From Streptomyces termitum (GTDB lineage Bacteria; Actinomycetota; Actinomycetes; Streptomycetales; Streptomycetaceae), in contig NZ_BMUL01000002.1 of NCBI RefSeq assembly GCF_014650175.1, forward strand, positions 563,150-627,149: 64,000 bases of DNA. Direction: 5' to 3'. Numbering within the stretch: position 1 is the stretch's first letter; each line of letters opens with the position of its first letter. The position numbers were made by a program, and so were the translations under genes. A model generated the notes under the pieces. It saw nothing but the letters and a program-made list of their open reading frames with translations. It was not told where the DNA came from and ran no database searches. Below are positions 49,584-58,409 of the stretch, piece by piece.

Positions 49584-51218
49584 TCAGCCGGTGACGGCCA
49601 CGTGGTCCTCGCGGCTGCGGCTCGCGAAGTGGGTGGCGCCGTTGTCGTAGAACTTGGCCTGCCAGGTGCCGGACGCCTTGGCGGTGAACCGGCGGTTGAT
49701 GGTGCCGTCGGCGGCGGTCGTGGTGGAGCCCATGTAGGCGTACGCGGTGCTGCCGTCGGCCTTGAAGTAGAAGCGGACGGTCTGGCCGCCGTACGGCTTC
49801 CAGGTGGTGCTGGACGCGGCCCGCTGCTTGAGGGTGCCGGTGAGGGTGAGGGCCTTGCCCTTGACGGCGGGCTCCGGGTTCACGTTGAACCCGGCGACGG
49901 TGGTGACGGTCTTGGTCAGCCGGAAGCGGGCGGAGACCGACCCGGCGAGGTCGGCCCGGCCCGCGTACCGCAGCCGCCAGTAGCCGTCGACGGGCGCGTT
50001 CGCCACGTTCGGCAGGTTGAAGAACCGGCCGGTCGGGCTGACGACGGTGACCACGCTCGCGCGGGTGGTCCAGCCGGTGCGGCCGTCGGCGGAGTACTGG
50101 AGCTCGACCGTGGCGGGGGCCTCGGCGGCCGTGGTGGCGCGCTGGACCAGCAGGCCCTGGGCGTACACCACGCGGTTCTTGTCGATGCCCGTCCACACGT
50201 TGGTGAAGGCGGTGCCCGCCGTCGCGGTGGCCTTGACGGCGGCGGTCGTGGAGTAGTCGAGCCACGGCTGCTGGTGGGCGGCGCCGACCTGCCAGGTCGT
50301 GGACTTCAGGATCCGCGCCGACTTCGCGAACCGGCCGGCGGCGTCGCTGCTGAAGCCGGACACGGTGGTGTTGGGGATCGCCAGGCGCATCGCGGTGGCG
50401 ACCGGCTTCTCGGTGCCGTCCTTGGCGACGCGGTGGATGCTGCCGCGGACGGTGACGGAAGAGCCGTAGGGGGCCGTGACCTCGCGGGAGCCCTCGTCCA
50501 GGGCGACCTTCACCTTCTGGGTCTCGACCACGGGGGTGACGGAGCCCTGGGTGCCGATGTAGTCGCCGGGGGCGGGCAGGAGGGCGATCCGGCCGGAGGG
50601 CTCGGTGCCGGTGTACTCCACCGGGACGGAGAGGTGGCCGGCGGCGTCGGTGGTGGCCGTCCGGGTCCGGCCGGAGACGTCGAGGGTCACCTGCCGGCCG
50701 GCGAGCGGGGTGAGCTTCCCGTCGCGGGGGTCGCGGGCGGCCAGGTCCGCGGAGACGGTGGTGCCCAGGCTGTCGAGGGAGACCGCCCGGGAGGCGGCGG
50801 CGTTCTGGAAGACGGCGACCGGACGGTAGTCGAGCTCCCCCGCGTCCTTGTGGAGGACCGTCTCGCCCTCGGTGCCCTTGTACTCGATGTCCACGCTGTA
50901 GACGCCGAGGTCGGCGAGGGCCAGCGGGCCGGAGCGGTAGTAGTCCTCCATGCAGGAGGGCTCGCAGTCGTTGGTGTAGGTCCACGACGTGATGGTCTTG
51001 ACCCGGGTCTCGCTGCCCTTCTTGCGGAGGTGGGCGGCGAAGTCGGGCAGGGCGCCCAGCGACATGACCGTGATGCCCTGGGGGGAGGCGTGGACGGTCT
51101 GGAGGTTGCCGGGGTCCGCGGCCTGTGCGACGCCGGGCGCGCACAGGGTGCCGAGCACGGCGGTGGCGGCGACGAGCGCCGCCGAGGTGAATCGTCTCAA
51201 GGAGTTCTCCCGGGCCAT
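49584..51218 (-). CDS. Large secreted protein with Ig-like repeats, unknown function
   Basis: 544 residues. Signal peptide MARENSLRRFTSAALVAATAVLGTLCAPGVAQA, cleaved at AQA-AD. The first ~110 mature residues include a Cys pair (YTNDCEPSCMEDYYRSG). Then come beta-rich, Thr/Val-rich modules: one with LAGRQVTLDVSGRTRTATTDAAGHLSVPV, one with VELQYSADGRTGWTTRASVVTV and YWRLRYAGRADLAGSVS, and a last with VKGKALTLTGTLKQRAASSTTWKPYGGQTVRFYFKADGST, all resembling Ig-fold or surface-adhesion repeats. No catalytic motif. It lies directly downstream of ssrA, a common site for acquired genes. Function is open. Confidence 0.8.
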   Translation of the reverse strand: MARENSLRRFTSAALVAATAVLGTLCAPGVAQAADPGNLQTVHASPQGITVMSLGALPDFAAHLRKKGSETRVKTITSWTYTNDCEPSCMEDYYRSGPLALADLGVYSVDIEYKGTEGETVLHKDAGELDYRPVAVFQNAAASRAVSLDSLGTTVSADLAARDPRDGKLTPLAGRQVTLDVSGRTRTATTDAAGHLSVPVEYTGTEPSGRIALLPAPGDYIGTQGSVTPVVETQKVKVALDEGSREVTAPYGSSVTVRGSIHRVAKDGTEKPVATAMRLAIPNTTVSGFSSDAAGRFAKSARILKSTTWQVGAAHQQPWLDYSTTAAVKATATAGTAFTNVWTGIDKNRVVYAQGLLVQRATTAAEAPATVELQYSADGRTGWTTRASVVTVVSPTGRFFNLPNVANAPVDGYWRLRYAGRADLAGSVSARFRLTKTVTTVAGFNVNPEPAVKGKALTLTGTLKQRAASSTTWKPYGGQTVRFYFKADGSTAYAYMGSTTTAADGTINRRFTAKASGTWQAKFYDNGATHFASRSREDHVAVTG

Positions 51219-51330
51219 CGGTGAGGATCACCTGTGTGACACCCCGGGCGGGATCTTGGTTGTACGCCCGCTCGAACGAAGGTGCGGCCGGGCATGGCGG
51301 TGGCCGGGCGGAGGTCCGGCCGGGCATGAC

Positions 51331-51364
51331 GAAGGCCCGGCGGTCGGGTGACCACCGGGCCTTC
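51331..51364 (-). terminator. Terminator of ssrA
   Basis: 15-bp stem with one mismatch (51331-51345 with 51350-51364), 4-base loop, 17 bases past the tmRNA 3' end. Confidence 0.8.
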
Positions 51365-51380
51365 GCCCACATGGGATGAG

Positions 51381-51746
51381 TGGAGATGGCGGGAATCGAA
51401 CCCGCGTCCAACGGTGCGGAACCAGGGCTTCTCCGTGCGCAGTCTGGTACGAGTTTCTCAGCCCTCCGGATCACCCAGACAAGTCCGGAACGGGCTCAGT
51501 CACTGTTTGATTTCCCTCTTCACCCCGTGACCGGGATCAAGGTTTAGTCCCCTTCATGATGCCAGGATCCGGGTCGGGAACAGCCCCGGGCTGACACTTC
51601 GCAAGTCGCTACTTAGGCAGCGAGGGCGAAGGAATCGCGCTTGGTGTTGGCGATTATTGGTTTCGGCGCGTGGTTAACGAGATCATTGCCGCTTCCTCGA
51701 CACGCTTCCCCTGCTTCGACATCCGCTGTCGAAACCGATCATCCCC
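51381..51746 (-). ncRNA. ssrA: tmRNA
   Basis: The 5' end GGGGATGATCGGTTTCGACA (from 51746) and the 3' T-arm TTCGATTCCCGCCATCTCCA (ending 51381) are standard tmRNA ends; GGGGAT pairs with ATCTCC. The tag reading frame (51651 down to 51613) encodes ANTKRDSFALAA followed by TAA, with the AA end recognised by ClpXP-type proteases. CCA is not encoded. tmRNA rescues ribosomes stalled on broken mRNA with SmpB, whose gene is 81 bases upstream. Length about 366 nt. Confidence 0.97.
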
Positions 51747-51827
51747 ATGTTGATTTTTCAATAAGGTGCGCCCTCGGTGGGGTGCGTGGCCCATGGTACG
51801 TGACCGGCGGGCCCGGTTGCCAGCGTA

Positions 51828-52367
51828 TTAACGCTCCTGGGCGCGCTGGCGCCGCTTCGCCGCCGCGATGGCGCGGGCGGTCTCGCGGGTGTCCTGCTGC
51901 TCCCGGAGCGTCTGCCGCTTGTCGTACTCCTTCTTGCCCTTGGCGAGCGCGATCTCGCACTTCACCCGGCCGTTCAGGAAGTACAGCGCGAGGGGCACGA
52001 TCGTGTGACCGGTCTCCTGCGACTTCGACTCCAGCTTGTCGATCTCGGCCCGGTGCAGCAGCAGCTTCCGCTTCCGCTTGGCCGAGTGGTTGGTCCAGCT
52101 GCCCTGCGTGTACTCGGGCACGTGGATGTTGTGGAGCCACGCCTCGTGGCCGTCGATCTGGACGAAGCCGTCCACCAGCGACGCCCGCCCCATCCGGAGC
52201 GACTTCACCTCGGTCCCCATGAGCACCACGCCGCACTCGTAGGTGTCGATGATGTGGTAGTCGTGGCGCGCCTTCTTGTTCTGCGCGATGAGCTTGCGCT
52301 CGGGCCCCTTCTCCGGGGTCTTCTTCTTGGCAGGCTTTCCCTGCACGTTGACGAGTCCCTTTGCCAT
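51828..52367 (-). CDS. smpB: SsrA-binding protein
   Basis: 179 residues. [21 protein letters not shown] is a basic N-terminal extension found in actinobacteria. The core has [43 protein letters not shown] and [31 protein letters not shown], which binds the tRNA-like domain. The C-terminal tail ([25 protein letters not shown]) enters the mRNA channel. It lies 18 bases downstream of ctpA and just upstream of ssrA. The arrangement makes both rescue partners available together. Confidence 0.98.
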   Translation of the reverse strand: MAKGLVNVQGKPAKKKTPEKGPERKLIAQNKKARHDYHIIDTYECGVVLMGTEVKSLRMGRASLVDGFVQIDGHEAWLHNIHVPEYTQGSWTNHSAKRKRKLLLHRAEIDKLESKSQETGHTIVPLALYFLNGRVKCEIALAKGKKEYDKRQTLREQQDTRETARAIAAAKRRQRAQER

Positions 52368-52385
52368 AGTGCGGTCATCTTCGCA

Positions 52386-53573
52386 CTAGGCACCCCCTCC
52401 GAGGCCACTCAATACCGTCCGGGCCCGCTCCTCGGCCCGATCCCCGGCCGGCAGGTCGGGGACGATGCCCCGGCCGTCCACCTCGTGACCGGCCGGCGTG
52501 CGGTAGTGGCCGACGGTCAGCTCGGCGACCGAGCCGTCCGGCAGCGCGCTCGGCATCTGCACCGAGCCCTTGCCGAAGGTGCGGGCGCCGACGGTGACCG
52601 CCCGGCCCCGGTCCTGGAGGGCGCCCGTCAGCAGTTCGGCCGCGCTCATGGTGCCGCCGTCGACCAGCGCGACCAGCGGCCGGCCGGTGTCGCCGCCCCG
52701 CTCCGCGTACACCGCCCGCTGCTCGCCCTCGACGTCGTACGTGGCGACCAGCCCGCCGTCGAGGAAGGCGGAGGCCGCGGCGGCGGCCTCGTCCACCAGG
52801 CCGCCGGAGTTCCCCCGCAGGTCGAGCAGGACGCCCGCGCCGGGCGGGGCGGCCCGGACCGCCTCCCGCACCTTCGCCCCCGCGCCCTTGCTGAAGGCCG
52901 AGACCCGGATGACGACCGTACGGGGATCGGGGCGGCTGACCGAGACGGGGTCGGTGACGAGCCGCTCGCGGCGCAGGACCTGGGTCCAGGTCATGCCGTC
53001 GCGCCGGATCCGCAGCGCCACCGCCGAACCCGCCACGCCGTCGCCGCGCAGCAGCGAGACGACCTCGGAGACCGACAGGCCCTCGGCGGACCGCCCGCCG
53101 ACCGAGAGCAGCAGGTCGCCGACCCGCACCCCGGCCCGCTCGGCGGGTCCCCCGGGCCGCACCCGGGTGACCCGGACGGCCCCGGTCCCCTCGGCCCGGC
53201 TCCCGGGCGCCGCCCCGGCGGAAAGGCCGACGCCCGTGTAGGCGCCGTCCAGGGACTCCTCGAACTCGGCGTACTCCCGCCGGTCGTAGACCGCGCCCCA
53301 GCGGTCGCCGCTGCGGCTGACGAACTCCTCGGCCGCCTGCTTGCCCGACTTGCCGTCGGCCACCGCCTCGGCGGCGACCCGGTGCAGGGCCGCCCGGTCG
53401 AAGACCGTCCGGTCGCCGGTGCCGGCCCGGGGCTCCCGCCCCTCCCCGTCCTCCCGGGGCAGGACGCCGGTCGCGGCGGCGGTGGCCAGGACCCCGGCGA
53501 AGACCAGCGTGAGAACGGCCCCGCGGACGATGCCACGGGGCCGGGGACAGAGGGGATCGGGGTCGGCCGACAT
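52386..53573 (-). CDS. ctpA: S41 carboxy-terminal processing protease
   Basis: 395 residues from ATG 53573. One N-terminal hydrophobic segment (GAVLTLVFAGVLATAAATG) anchors or exports it. The PDZ domain is VTRVRPGGPAERAGVRVGDLLLSVGGRSAEGLSVSEVVSLLRG. The protease domain has GVLLDLRGNSGG, the catalytic Ser in LVDGGTMSAAELL and the Lys in TFGKGSVQMP. It acts outside the membrane on C termini. In the ftsEX-smpB cluster it is 78 bases after ftsX. Substrate unknown. Confidence 0.95.
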   Translation of the reverse strand: MSADPDPLCPRPRGIVRGAVLTLVFAGVLATAAATGVLPREDGEGREPRAGTGDRTVFDRAALHRVAAEAVADGKSGKQAAEEFVSRSGDRWGAVYDRREYAEFEESLDGAYTGVGLSAGAAPGSRAEGTGAVRVTRVRPGGPAERAGVRVGDLLLSVGGRSAEGLSVSEVVSLLRGDGVAGSAVALRIRRDGMTWTQVLRRERLVTDPVSVSRPDPRTVVIRVSAFSKGAGAKVREAVRAAPPGAGVLLDLRGNSGGLVDEAAAAASAFLDGGLVATYDVEGEQRAVYAERGGDTGRPLVALVDGGTMSAAELLTGALQDRGRAVTVGARTFGKGSVQMPSALPDGSVAELTVGHYRTPAGHEVDGRGIVPDLPAGDRAEERARTVLSGLGGGA

Positions 53574-53651
53574 GCGGCCCACTCTAGGACAGCACGAGGG
53601 CGCCGCACGGTCTTTGGCCGCACGACGCCATCCGCCGACAGGGGGCTCTTC

Positions 53652-54569
53652 TCACACCTTCAGGTACTTGCGCAGCGCGATGAACGCTGCCACCGAGGGC
53701 ATCAGCAGTCCGATGACGATCACCAGCGGGAGCTGGGCGAGGACCACGTCCCAGCCGATGAAGTTCACCAGCGGCATCTGCTCGGCGAGGTTGAGGCCGT
53801 GGTCCACCAGGAAGTACCGGCCCGCCACCAGGAGCACGCAGGCGAAGGCGCCGCCGACCAGGCCGGAAAAGGCCGCCTCCATGATGAACGGCATCTGGAT
53901 GTAGAAGCTGGAGGCGCCGACGAGCCGCATGATGCCGGTCTCGCGGCGGCGGCTGAAGGCGGAGACGCGGACCGTGTTGATGATCAGCATCAGCGCGATG
54001 ACCAGCATCAGGAGCATGAGCGCGACGGCCGCGTAGTTGACGCTGCGCATCATGTTGAAGAGGGTCTCCAGGATGGAGCGCTGGTCCTGGACCGACTCCA
54101 CGCCGTCCCGGCCCGCGAAGGCGGTCGCGACCACCTTGTACTTCTCCGGGTCCTTCAGCTTCACCCGGACCGACTCCTGCATCTGGTCCGGGGTGATGAC
54201 GGAGGCGATGGCGGTGTCGCCGTACTGCTCCTTGTAGTGCTTGAAGGCCTCCTCGGCCGTCTCGTGGATGACGTTCTCCACGATGTCCATCTTCTTCAGA
54301 TCCGCCTGGATCTGCTCGCGCTGCTGCGTGGTGACGGCGCCCTTGGCGCACTTCGACGAGGCCGAGGCGTCCGTCTTGTTGCAGAGGAAGATGGAGACGT
54401 TGACCTTGTCGTACCAGTAGTCCTTCATCGTGGAGACCTGCTCGCGCATGAGCAGGGCACCGCCGAAGAGGGCCAGCGACAGGGCCACGGAGACGATCAC
54501 CGCGAAGGTCATCGTCAGGTTGCGCCGGAGGCCGACGCCGATCTCGGAGAGCACGAACTGAGCGCGCAT
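53652..54569 (-). CDS. ftsX: Cell division ABC permease FtsX
   Basis: 305 residues, four membrane segments in the FtsX order: one near the N terminus (TMTFAVIVSVALSLALFGGALLM), then a ~130-residue external loop, then three at the C terminus. The external loop has Cys residues (IFLCNKTDASASSKCAKG). Segments such as SAFSRRRETGIMRLVGASSFYIQMPFIMEAAFSGLVGG are diagnostic. FtsEX controls peptidoglycan hydrolases at the septum. It starts 21 bases after ftsE. Confidence 0.97.
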   Translation of the reverse strand: MRAQFVLSEIGVGLRRNLTMTFAVIVSVALSLALFGGALLMREQVSTMKDYWYDKVNVSIFLCNKTDASASSKCAKGAVTTQQREQIQADLKKMDIVENVIHETAEEAFKHYKEQYGDTAIASVITPDQMQESVRVKLKDPEKYKVVATAFAGRDGVESVQDQRSILETLFNMMRSVNYAAVALMLLMLVIALMLIINTVRVSAFSRRRETGIMRLVGASSFYIQMPFIMEAAFSGLVGGAFACVLLVAGRYFLVDHGLNLAEQMPLVNFIGWDVVLAQLPLVIVIGLLMPSVAAFIALRKYLKV

Positions 54570-54590
54570 GGTGTTCTGGATCCCCCGCCG

Positions 54591-55280
54591 TCAGTGCTGG
54601 TAGCCGTAGACGCCGCGCGCCTGGTCGCGGACGAGGCGGCCCTTCTCCAGCTCGATGACGCGCTTGCGCATCTGGTCGACGATGTTCTGGTCGTGGGTCG
54701 CCATGACGACGGTGGTCCCTGTCCTGTTGATGCGGTCGAGCAGCTTCATGATGCCGACGGAGGTCTGCGGGTCGAGGTTGCCGGTCGGCTCGTCGGCGAT
54801 CAGCAGCATCGGCCGGTTGACGAACGCGCGGGCGATCGCGACGCGCTGCTGCTCACCGCCGGACAGCTCGCCCGGCATGCGGTCCTCCTTGCCGCCGAGG
54901 CCGACCAGGTCGAGCACCTGGGGCACGGCCTTGCGGATCTCGCCGCGCGGCTTGCCGATGACCTCCTGGGCGAAGGCCACGTTCTGCGCGACGGTCTTGT
55001 TGGGCAGCAGGCGGAAGTCCTGGAAGACGGTGCCGAGCTGGCGCCGCATGTGCGGCACCTTCCAGTTGGACAGCCGGGCGAGGTCCTTGCCGAGGACGTG
55101 CACCTGCCCCTGGCTGGCGCGCTCCTCCCGCAGGATCAGGCGGAGGAAGGTCGACTTTCCGGAGCCGGACGAACCGACGAGGAAGACGAACTCCCCCTTC
55201 TCGATCTCCAGGGAGACATCCCGGAGCGCGGGGCGGTTCTGCTTCGGATAGGACTTGGAGACGTTGTCGAATCGGATCAC
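54591..55280 (-). CDS. ftsE: Cell division ATP-binding protein FtsE
   Basis: 229 residues from GTG 55280. Walker A is GSSGSGKST, signature [19 protein letters not shown], Walker [14 protein letters not shown] and the H-loop VVMATHD. The opening [36 protein letters not shown] is typical of FtsE. It energises FtsX. It is first in the ftsE-ftsX-ctpA-smpB run and divergent from the small zinc-ribbon gene. Confidence 0.98.
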   Translation of the reverse strand: MIRFDNVSKSYPKQNRPALRDVSLEIEKGEFVFLVGSSGSGKSTFLRLILREERASQGQVHVLGKDLARLSNWKVPHMRRQLGTVFQDFRLLPNKTVAQNVAFAQEVIGKPRGEIRKAVPQVLDLVGLGGKEDRMPGELSGGEQQRVAIARAFVNRPMLLIADEPTGNLDPQTSVGIMKLLDRINRTGTTVVMATHDQNIVDQMRKRVIELEKGRLVRDQARGVYGYQH

Positions 55281-55517
55281 GAATGCACCACGGTCGGCCG
55301 GGAGTAGGTGTGCGTGACCTTACGCGAACCGGGAAGCCCCGCGCAGTCGCGCTCCGGGCTTGCGTGCTTTATCCTCTTTCGCCCCGGGGCGCGGGACCGC
55401 GCCGTCGCGCACCGGGGCGCGCCGGAACCCCGCGAAGCTGGCACAGTGGTAGGGGGAACGTCCGGAACGCGTCGGGCGTTGTCCTGGTGTGAGCCCTGTG
55501 CGGGAGGAGGAGAGCGC

Positions 55518-55703
55518 ATGACCTACGACCGACTGGTGTGCGCCAACTGCGCGGCCCCGGTCGCCGAGGGTCGCTGTCCCGTGTGCCGGGCCAACCGCGA
55601 GCGCCTGACGCCGCAGGGCGGGCTGTCCCCCGCGATGGTCCTGACACTCGTGATCGCCCTGCTGGCGACGATGGCGCTGCTCGCGGCGGTCCGCACGGTG
55701 TAG
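55518..55703 (+). CDS. Small zinc-ribbon membrane protein (61 aa)
   Basis: MTYDRLVCANCAAPVAEGRCPVCRANRERL holds two CxxC pairs, a zinc ribbon. Then one membrane helix (SPAMVLTLVIALLATMALLAAV). GGAGGAGG lies about 7 bases before the ATG. Such mini-proteins next to ftsE are common in streptomycetes; function unknown. A cytoplasmic N terminus with a C-terminal membrane anchor is likely. Confidence 0.85.
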   Translation: MTYDRLVCANCAAPVAEGRCPVCRANRERLTPQGGLSPAMVLTLVIALLATMALLAAVRTV

Positions 55704-55748
55704 CCGGCGGACACGGGCCGCGCGTGACCGCGCACGAGCCGGAACGGC

Positions 55749-55784
55749 CGAAGGGCCGGGGAGGACGTCCTCCCCGGCCCTTCG
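55749..55784. terminator. Bidirectional terminator, 36-bp perfect palindrome
   Basis: 55749-55766 and 55767-55784 are exact reverse complements with no spacer, giving a ~16-bp stem with a 4-base loop between convergent genes. Confidence 0.9.
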
Positions 55785-55825
55785 CCTTCCCGCCCGGACG
55801 GTGCGCCGGGCGGTCAGGGGGTCGT

Positions 55826-56809
55826 TCAGGCGGCGGCGCGCCCGCCGGCGACCAGGCGCGGCAGGAAGCGGAAGCCCACGCCACCGGCGATCATGGTGGC
55901 GGCGCCGATGATCAGGAACGAGGTCTCGGCCGCACCGGTCTCGGCGAGCTCCTCCTTGGCCTGGCCCTGCTGCACCGGCTGCGAGCCGGCCTGCTGGGTG
56001 TCGGTGTTGCTGCCCGTCGTGCCGGTCGAACCGGTGGATCCGGTCGAACCGCCGCACTCGACGCCGTCGGCGTTGACGACGCAGTCGTCGGGGTTGCCGC
56101 CGTTGGTCGAGGAACCGGTGGTGCCGGTCGTGCCCGTGGTACCGGTGGTACCCGTGGTACCCGTGGTACCCGTGGTACCCGTGGTACCCGTGGTGCCGGT
56201 GGTACCCGTGGTGCCGGTCGTGCCCGTGGTACCGGTCGTGCCGGTGGAGCCGGAGCCGTTGCCGTTCCCGTTGGAACCGTTCCCGTTGCCGGTCTCACCG
56301 GTCGTCGGGCCACCGTTACCGGTCTCACCCGTGGTCGGACCGCCGTTACCGGTCTCACCGGTCGTCGGGCCACCATTGCCGGTCTCACCCGTGGTCGGAC
56401 CGCCATTGCCGGTCTCGCCCGTGGTCGGGCCACCGTTGCCGGTCTCACCGGTCGTCGGGCCACCGTTACCGGTCTCGCCCGTGGTCGGACCGCCGTTACC
56501 AGTCTCACCGGTCGTCGGGCCACCATTGCCGGTCTCGCCCGTGGTCGGACCGCCGTTGCCGGTCTCACCGGTCGTCGGACCGCCGTTGCCGGTCTCACCC
56601 GTGGTCGGGTTGCAGCCCAGCGGGTCGGTCTCGCAGGGGTCCTCCTCGCCCGGACCCTCTTCGCCCGGCAGTTCCCCGCTCAGGGTGCCGATCGTGGGCT
56701 CGCCCGCGTTGACCGCCTGGGCGGCGCCGGCCGCGGTCAGGGACGCACCGGCGATGATCACGGCGCCGGCCGCGACTCGCGCCAGACGGACTCGCGTCTT
56801 CTTCGTCAT
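55826..56809 (-). CDS. Cell-wall-anchored (LAETG) repeat protein
   Basis: 327 residues. Signal peptide [32 protein letters not shown]. Residues ~68-177 are eleven tandem copies of [10 protein letters not shown]. Then a Gly/Asn/Ser linker and about 14-15 TTG units (~191-235). Two Cys pairs flank the repeats ([10 protein letters not shown] and [12 protein letters not shown]). The C terminus is a sortase signal: LAETGA, one hydrophobic helix ([16 protein letters not shown]) and a basic end. LAxTG is the class E sortase motif of actinobacteria. The repeats probably project a stalk through the wall; no binding domain is seen. Confidence 0.88.
   Translation of the reverse strand: MTKKTRVRLARVAAGAVIIAGASLTAAGAAQAVNAGEPTIGTLSGELPGEEGPGEEDPCETDPLGCNPTTGETGNGGPTTGETGNGGPTTGETGNGGPTTGETGNGGPTTGETGNGGPTTGETGNGGPTTGETGNGGPTTGETGNGGPTTGETGNGGPTTGETGNGGPTTGETGNGNGSNGNGNGSGSTGTTGTTGTTGTTGTTGTTGTTGTTGTTGTTGTTGTTGTTGTTGSSTNGGNPDDCVVNADGVECGGSTGSTGSTGTTGSNTDTQQAGSQPVQQGQAKEELAETGAAETSFLIIGAATMIAGGVGFRFLPRLVAGGRAAA
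56114..56610. repeat. 30-bp and 9-bp tandem repeats inside the LAETG gene
   Basis: Eleven 30-bp units (56289-56610) alternate between two synonymous versions (CACCGGTCGTCGG and CCCGTGGTCGG cores), so the higher-order period is mostly 60 bp. A separate 9-bp tract of GGTACCCGT-type units covers about 56114-56250. Such arrays change copy number easily. Confidence 0.95.
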
Positions 56810-57118
56810 CTGGTTGCTACCCCCAGTAGCTTCATCTCGTCATGGGGCAGCGCCAGGGGCTTCGGGCACGGAGGCGTCTGTCTCACTGGATGCGCCCCCG
56901 TTCACACGCGCCCCAGAAATGCGCATGCCATCAAGTCACCCTTCCGAGTTTCGGATGCAACGTCAAGGCCGTTGCGCGTGCGATGCCCGAAAGGTCCAAC
57001 GGTGCCCGCCATATGACGATGCAACTGTGACGTAAACCCGGAACTACGGCCTCGACACCGGCAGTTCCCTTGTCGACAAAGCACCCGATCCACCGTCACA
57101 CCGCTTGCAGCGGCGAAC
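56810..57118. other. Region between the LAETG gene and prfB
   Basis: It is less GC-rich than average near 56930-57070 and should hold the promoter of the LAETG gene. No gene or clear operator was recognised. Confidence 0.4.
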
Positions 57119-57155
57119 GGAACGGGCCCCGCACCGAGGGTGCGGGGCCCGTTCC
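57119..57155 (-). terminator. Terminator of prfB
   Basis: 17-bp perfect stem (57119-57135 with 57139-57155), 3-base loop, 17 bases past the prfB stop. Confidence 0.88.
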
Positions 57156-57171
57156 AGGACGTCGGGAGCGG

Positions 57172-58281
57172 TTACTTCGTCTGCTCCTGCTGCTTGCGCC
57201 AGCGGATCCCGGCCTCCAGGAAGCCGTCGATCTCGCCGTCCAGGACGGACTGCGGGTTGCCGACCTCGAACTCCGTCCGGAGGTCCTTGACCATCTGGTA
57301 CGGGTGCAGGACGTAGGAGCGCATCTGGTTGCCCCAGGAGCTGCCGCTGTCCTTGAGGGCGTCCATCTTGGCCCGCTCCTCCTGGCGCTGGCGCTCGAGG
57401 AGCTTGGCCTGGAGGACGTTCATGGCGCTCGCCTTGTTCTGGATCTGGGAGCGCTCGTTCTGGCAGGAGACCACGATGCCGGTCGGAAGGTGCGTGATGC
57501 GCACGGCCGAGTCGGTGGTGTTGACGCCCTGGCCGCCGGGACCGGAGGCGCGGTACACGTCGACGCGCAGGTCGGACTCCTCGATCTCGACGTGGTCCGA
57601 GGACTCGACGACGGGGAGGATCTCGACGCCCGCGAAGGAGGTCTGGCGGCGGCCCTGGTTGTCGAAGGGCGAGATGCGGACCAGGCGGTGGGTGCCCTGC
57701 TCCACGGAGAGGGTGCCGTAGGCGTACGGCGCCTTGACGACGAAGGTGGTCGACTTGATGCCGGCCTCTTCCGCGTACGAGGTCTCGTACACCTCGGTCG
57801 AGTAGCCGTGGCGCTCGGCCCAGCGCAGGTACATGCGCTGGAGGCGCTCGGCGAAGTCGGAGGCGTCGACGCCGCCGGCCTCGGCGCGGATGTTCACCAG
57901 CGCCTCGCGCTCGTCGTACTCGCCGGAGAGGAGGGTGCGGACCTCCATCTCGTCCAGCGCCTTGCGCACGGAGACCAGCTCGGTCTCCGCCTCGGCGCGG
58001 GTGTCCGCGTCGTCCATCTCCTCGGCGAGGTCGAAGAGGACCCCGAGGTCGTCGATGCGGCCGCGCAGGGCCTCGGCCTTGCGGACCTCGGCCTGGAGGT
58101 GGGAAAGCTTGCTCGTGATCTTCTGCGCCGCCTCCGGGTCGTCCCAGAGGGACGGGGCCGCGGCCTGCTCTTCGAGCACGGCGATGTCGGCCCTCAGCTT
58201 GTCGAGGTCCAGGACGGCCTCGATCGACCCCATGGTCGAGGAGAGGGACTTCAGCTCTTCGGATACATCGACGACTGCCAC
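57172..58281 (-). CDS. prfB: Peptide chain release factor 2
   Basis: 369 residues from GTG 58281. It reads UGA and UAA stop codons. The codon-recognition SPF motif is [20 protein letters not shown], and the catalytic GGQ is [19 protein letters not shown]. The frame is continuous: there is no in-frame stop near codon 26 and so no programmed frameshift, unlike E. coli. UGA is the usual stop codon in this window, so its role is central. It lies between the LAETG gene and pkaB, all on the same strand. Confidence 0.98.
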   Translation of the reverse strand: MAVVDVSEELKSLSSTMGSIEAVLDLDKLRADIAVLEEQAAAPSLWDDPEAAQKITSKLSHLQAEVRKAEALRGRIDDLGVLFDLAEEMDDADTRAEAETELVSVRKALDEMEVRTLLSGEYDEREALVNIRAEAGGVDASDFAERLQRMYLRWAERHGYSTEVYETSYAEEAGIKSTTFVVKAPYAYGTLSVEQGTHRLVRISPFDNQGRRQTSFAGVEILPVVESSDHVEIEESDLRVDVYRASGPGGQGVNTTDSAVRITHLPTGIVVSCQNERSQIQNKASAMNVLQAKLLERQRQEERAKMDALKDSGSSWGNQMRSYVLHPYQMVKDLRTEFEVGNPQSVLDGEIDGFLEAGIRWRKQQEQTK

Positions 58282-58333
58282 GCGTCCAGCGTAACGGCTC
58301 CGGGCCGGGAGCCGAACCCGCGGCGACCCGGCC

Positions 58334-58342
58334 TGTGGACAA
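58334..58342 (-). other. DnaA-box match between prfB and pkaB
   Basis: The minus strand reads TTGTCCACA, the preferred Streptomyces DnaA box. It lies 53 bases upstream of the prfB start. Confidence 0.45.
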
Positions 58343-58364
58343 CCCCTCTTCCCGGAGTCCTCCC

Positions 58365-58397
58365 GGGGCCTGTCCGGGGCCTGTCCGGGGCCTGTCC
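58365..58397. repeat. Three tandem 11-bp units after pkaB
   Basis: GGGGCCTGTCC is repeated exactly at 58365, 58376 and 58387, directly downstream of the pkaB stop. Confidence 0.85.
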
Positions 58398-58409
58398 GGC
58401 GGACGGGCC

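Noticed and set aside
51219-51380. Duplicated ssrA 3' end marking an island
   Set aside because: I looked for a second copy of the tmRNA 3' end within the window and did not find one.
57172-58281. Programmed +1 frameshift in prfB
   Set aside because: The coding frame is continuous from the GTG start with no internal UGA, so no frameshift is needed.
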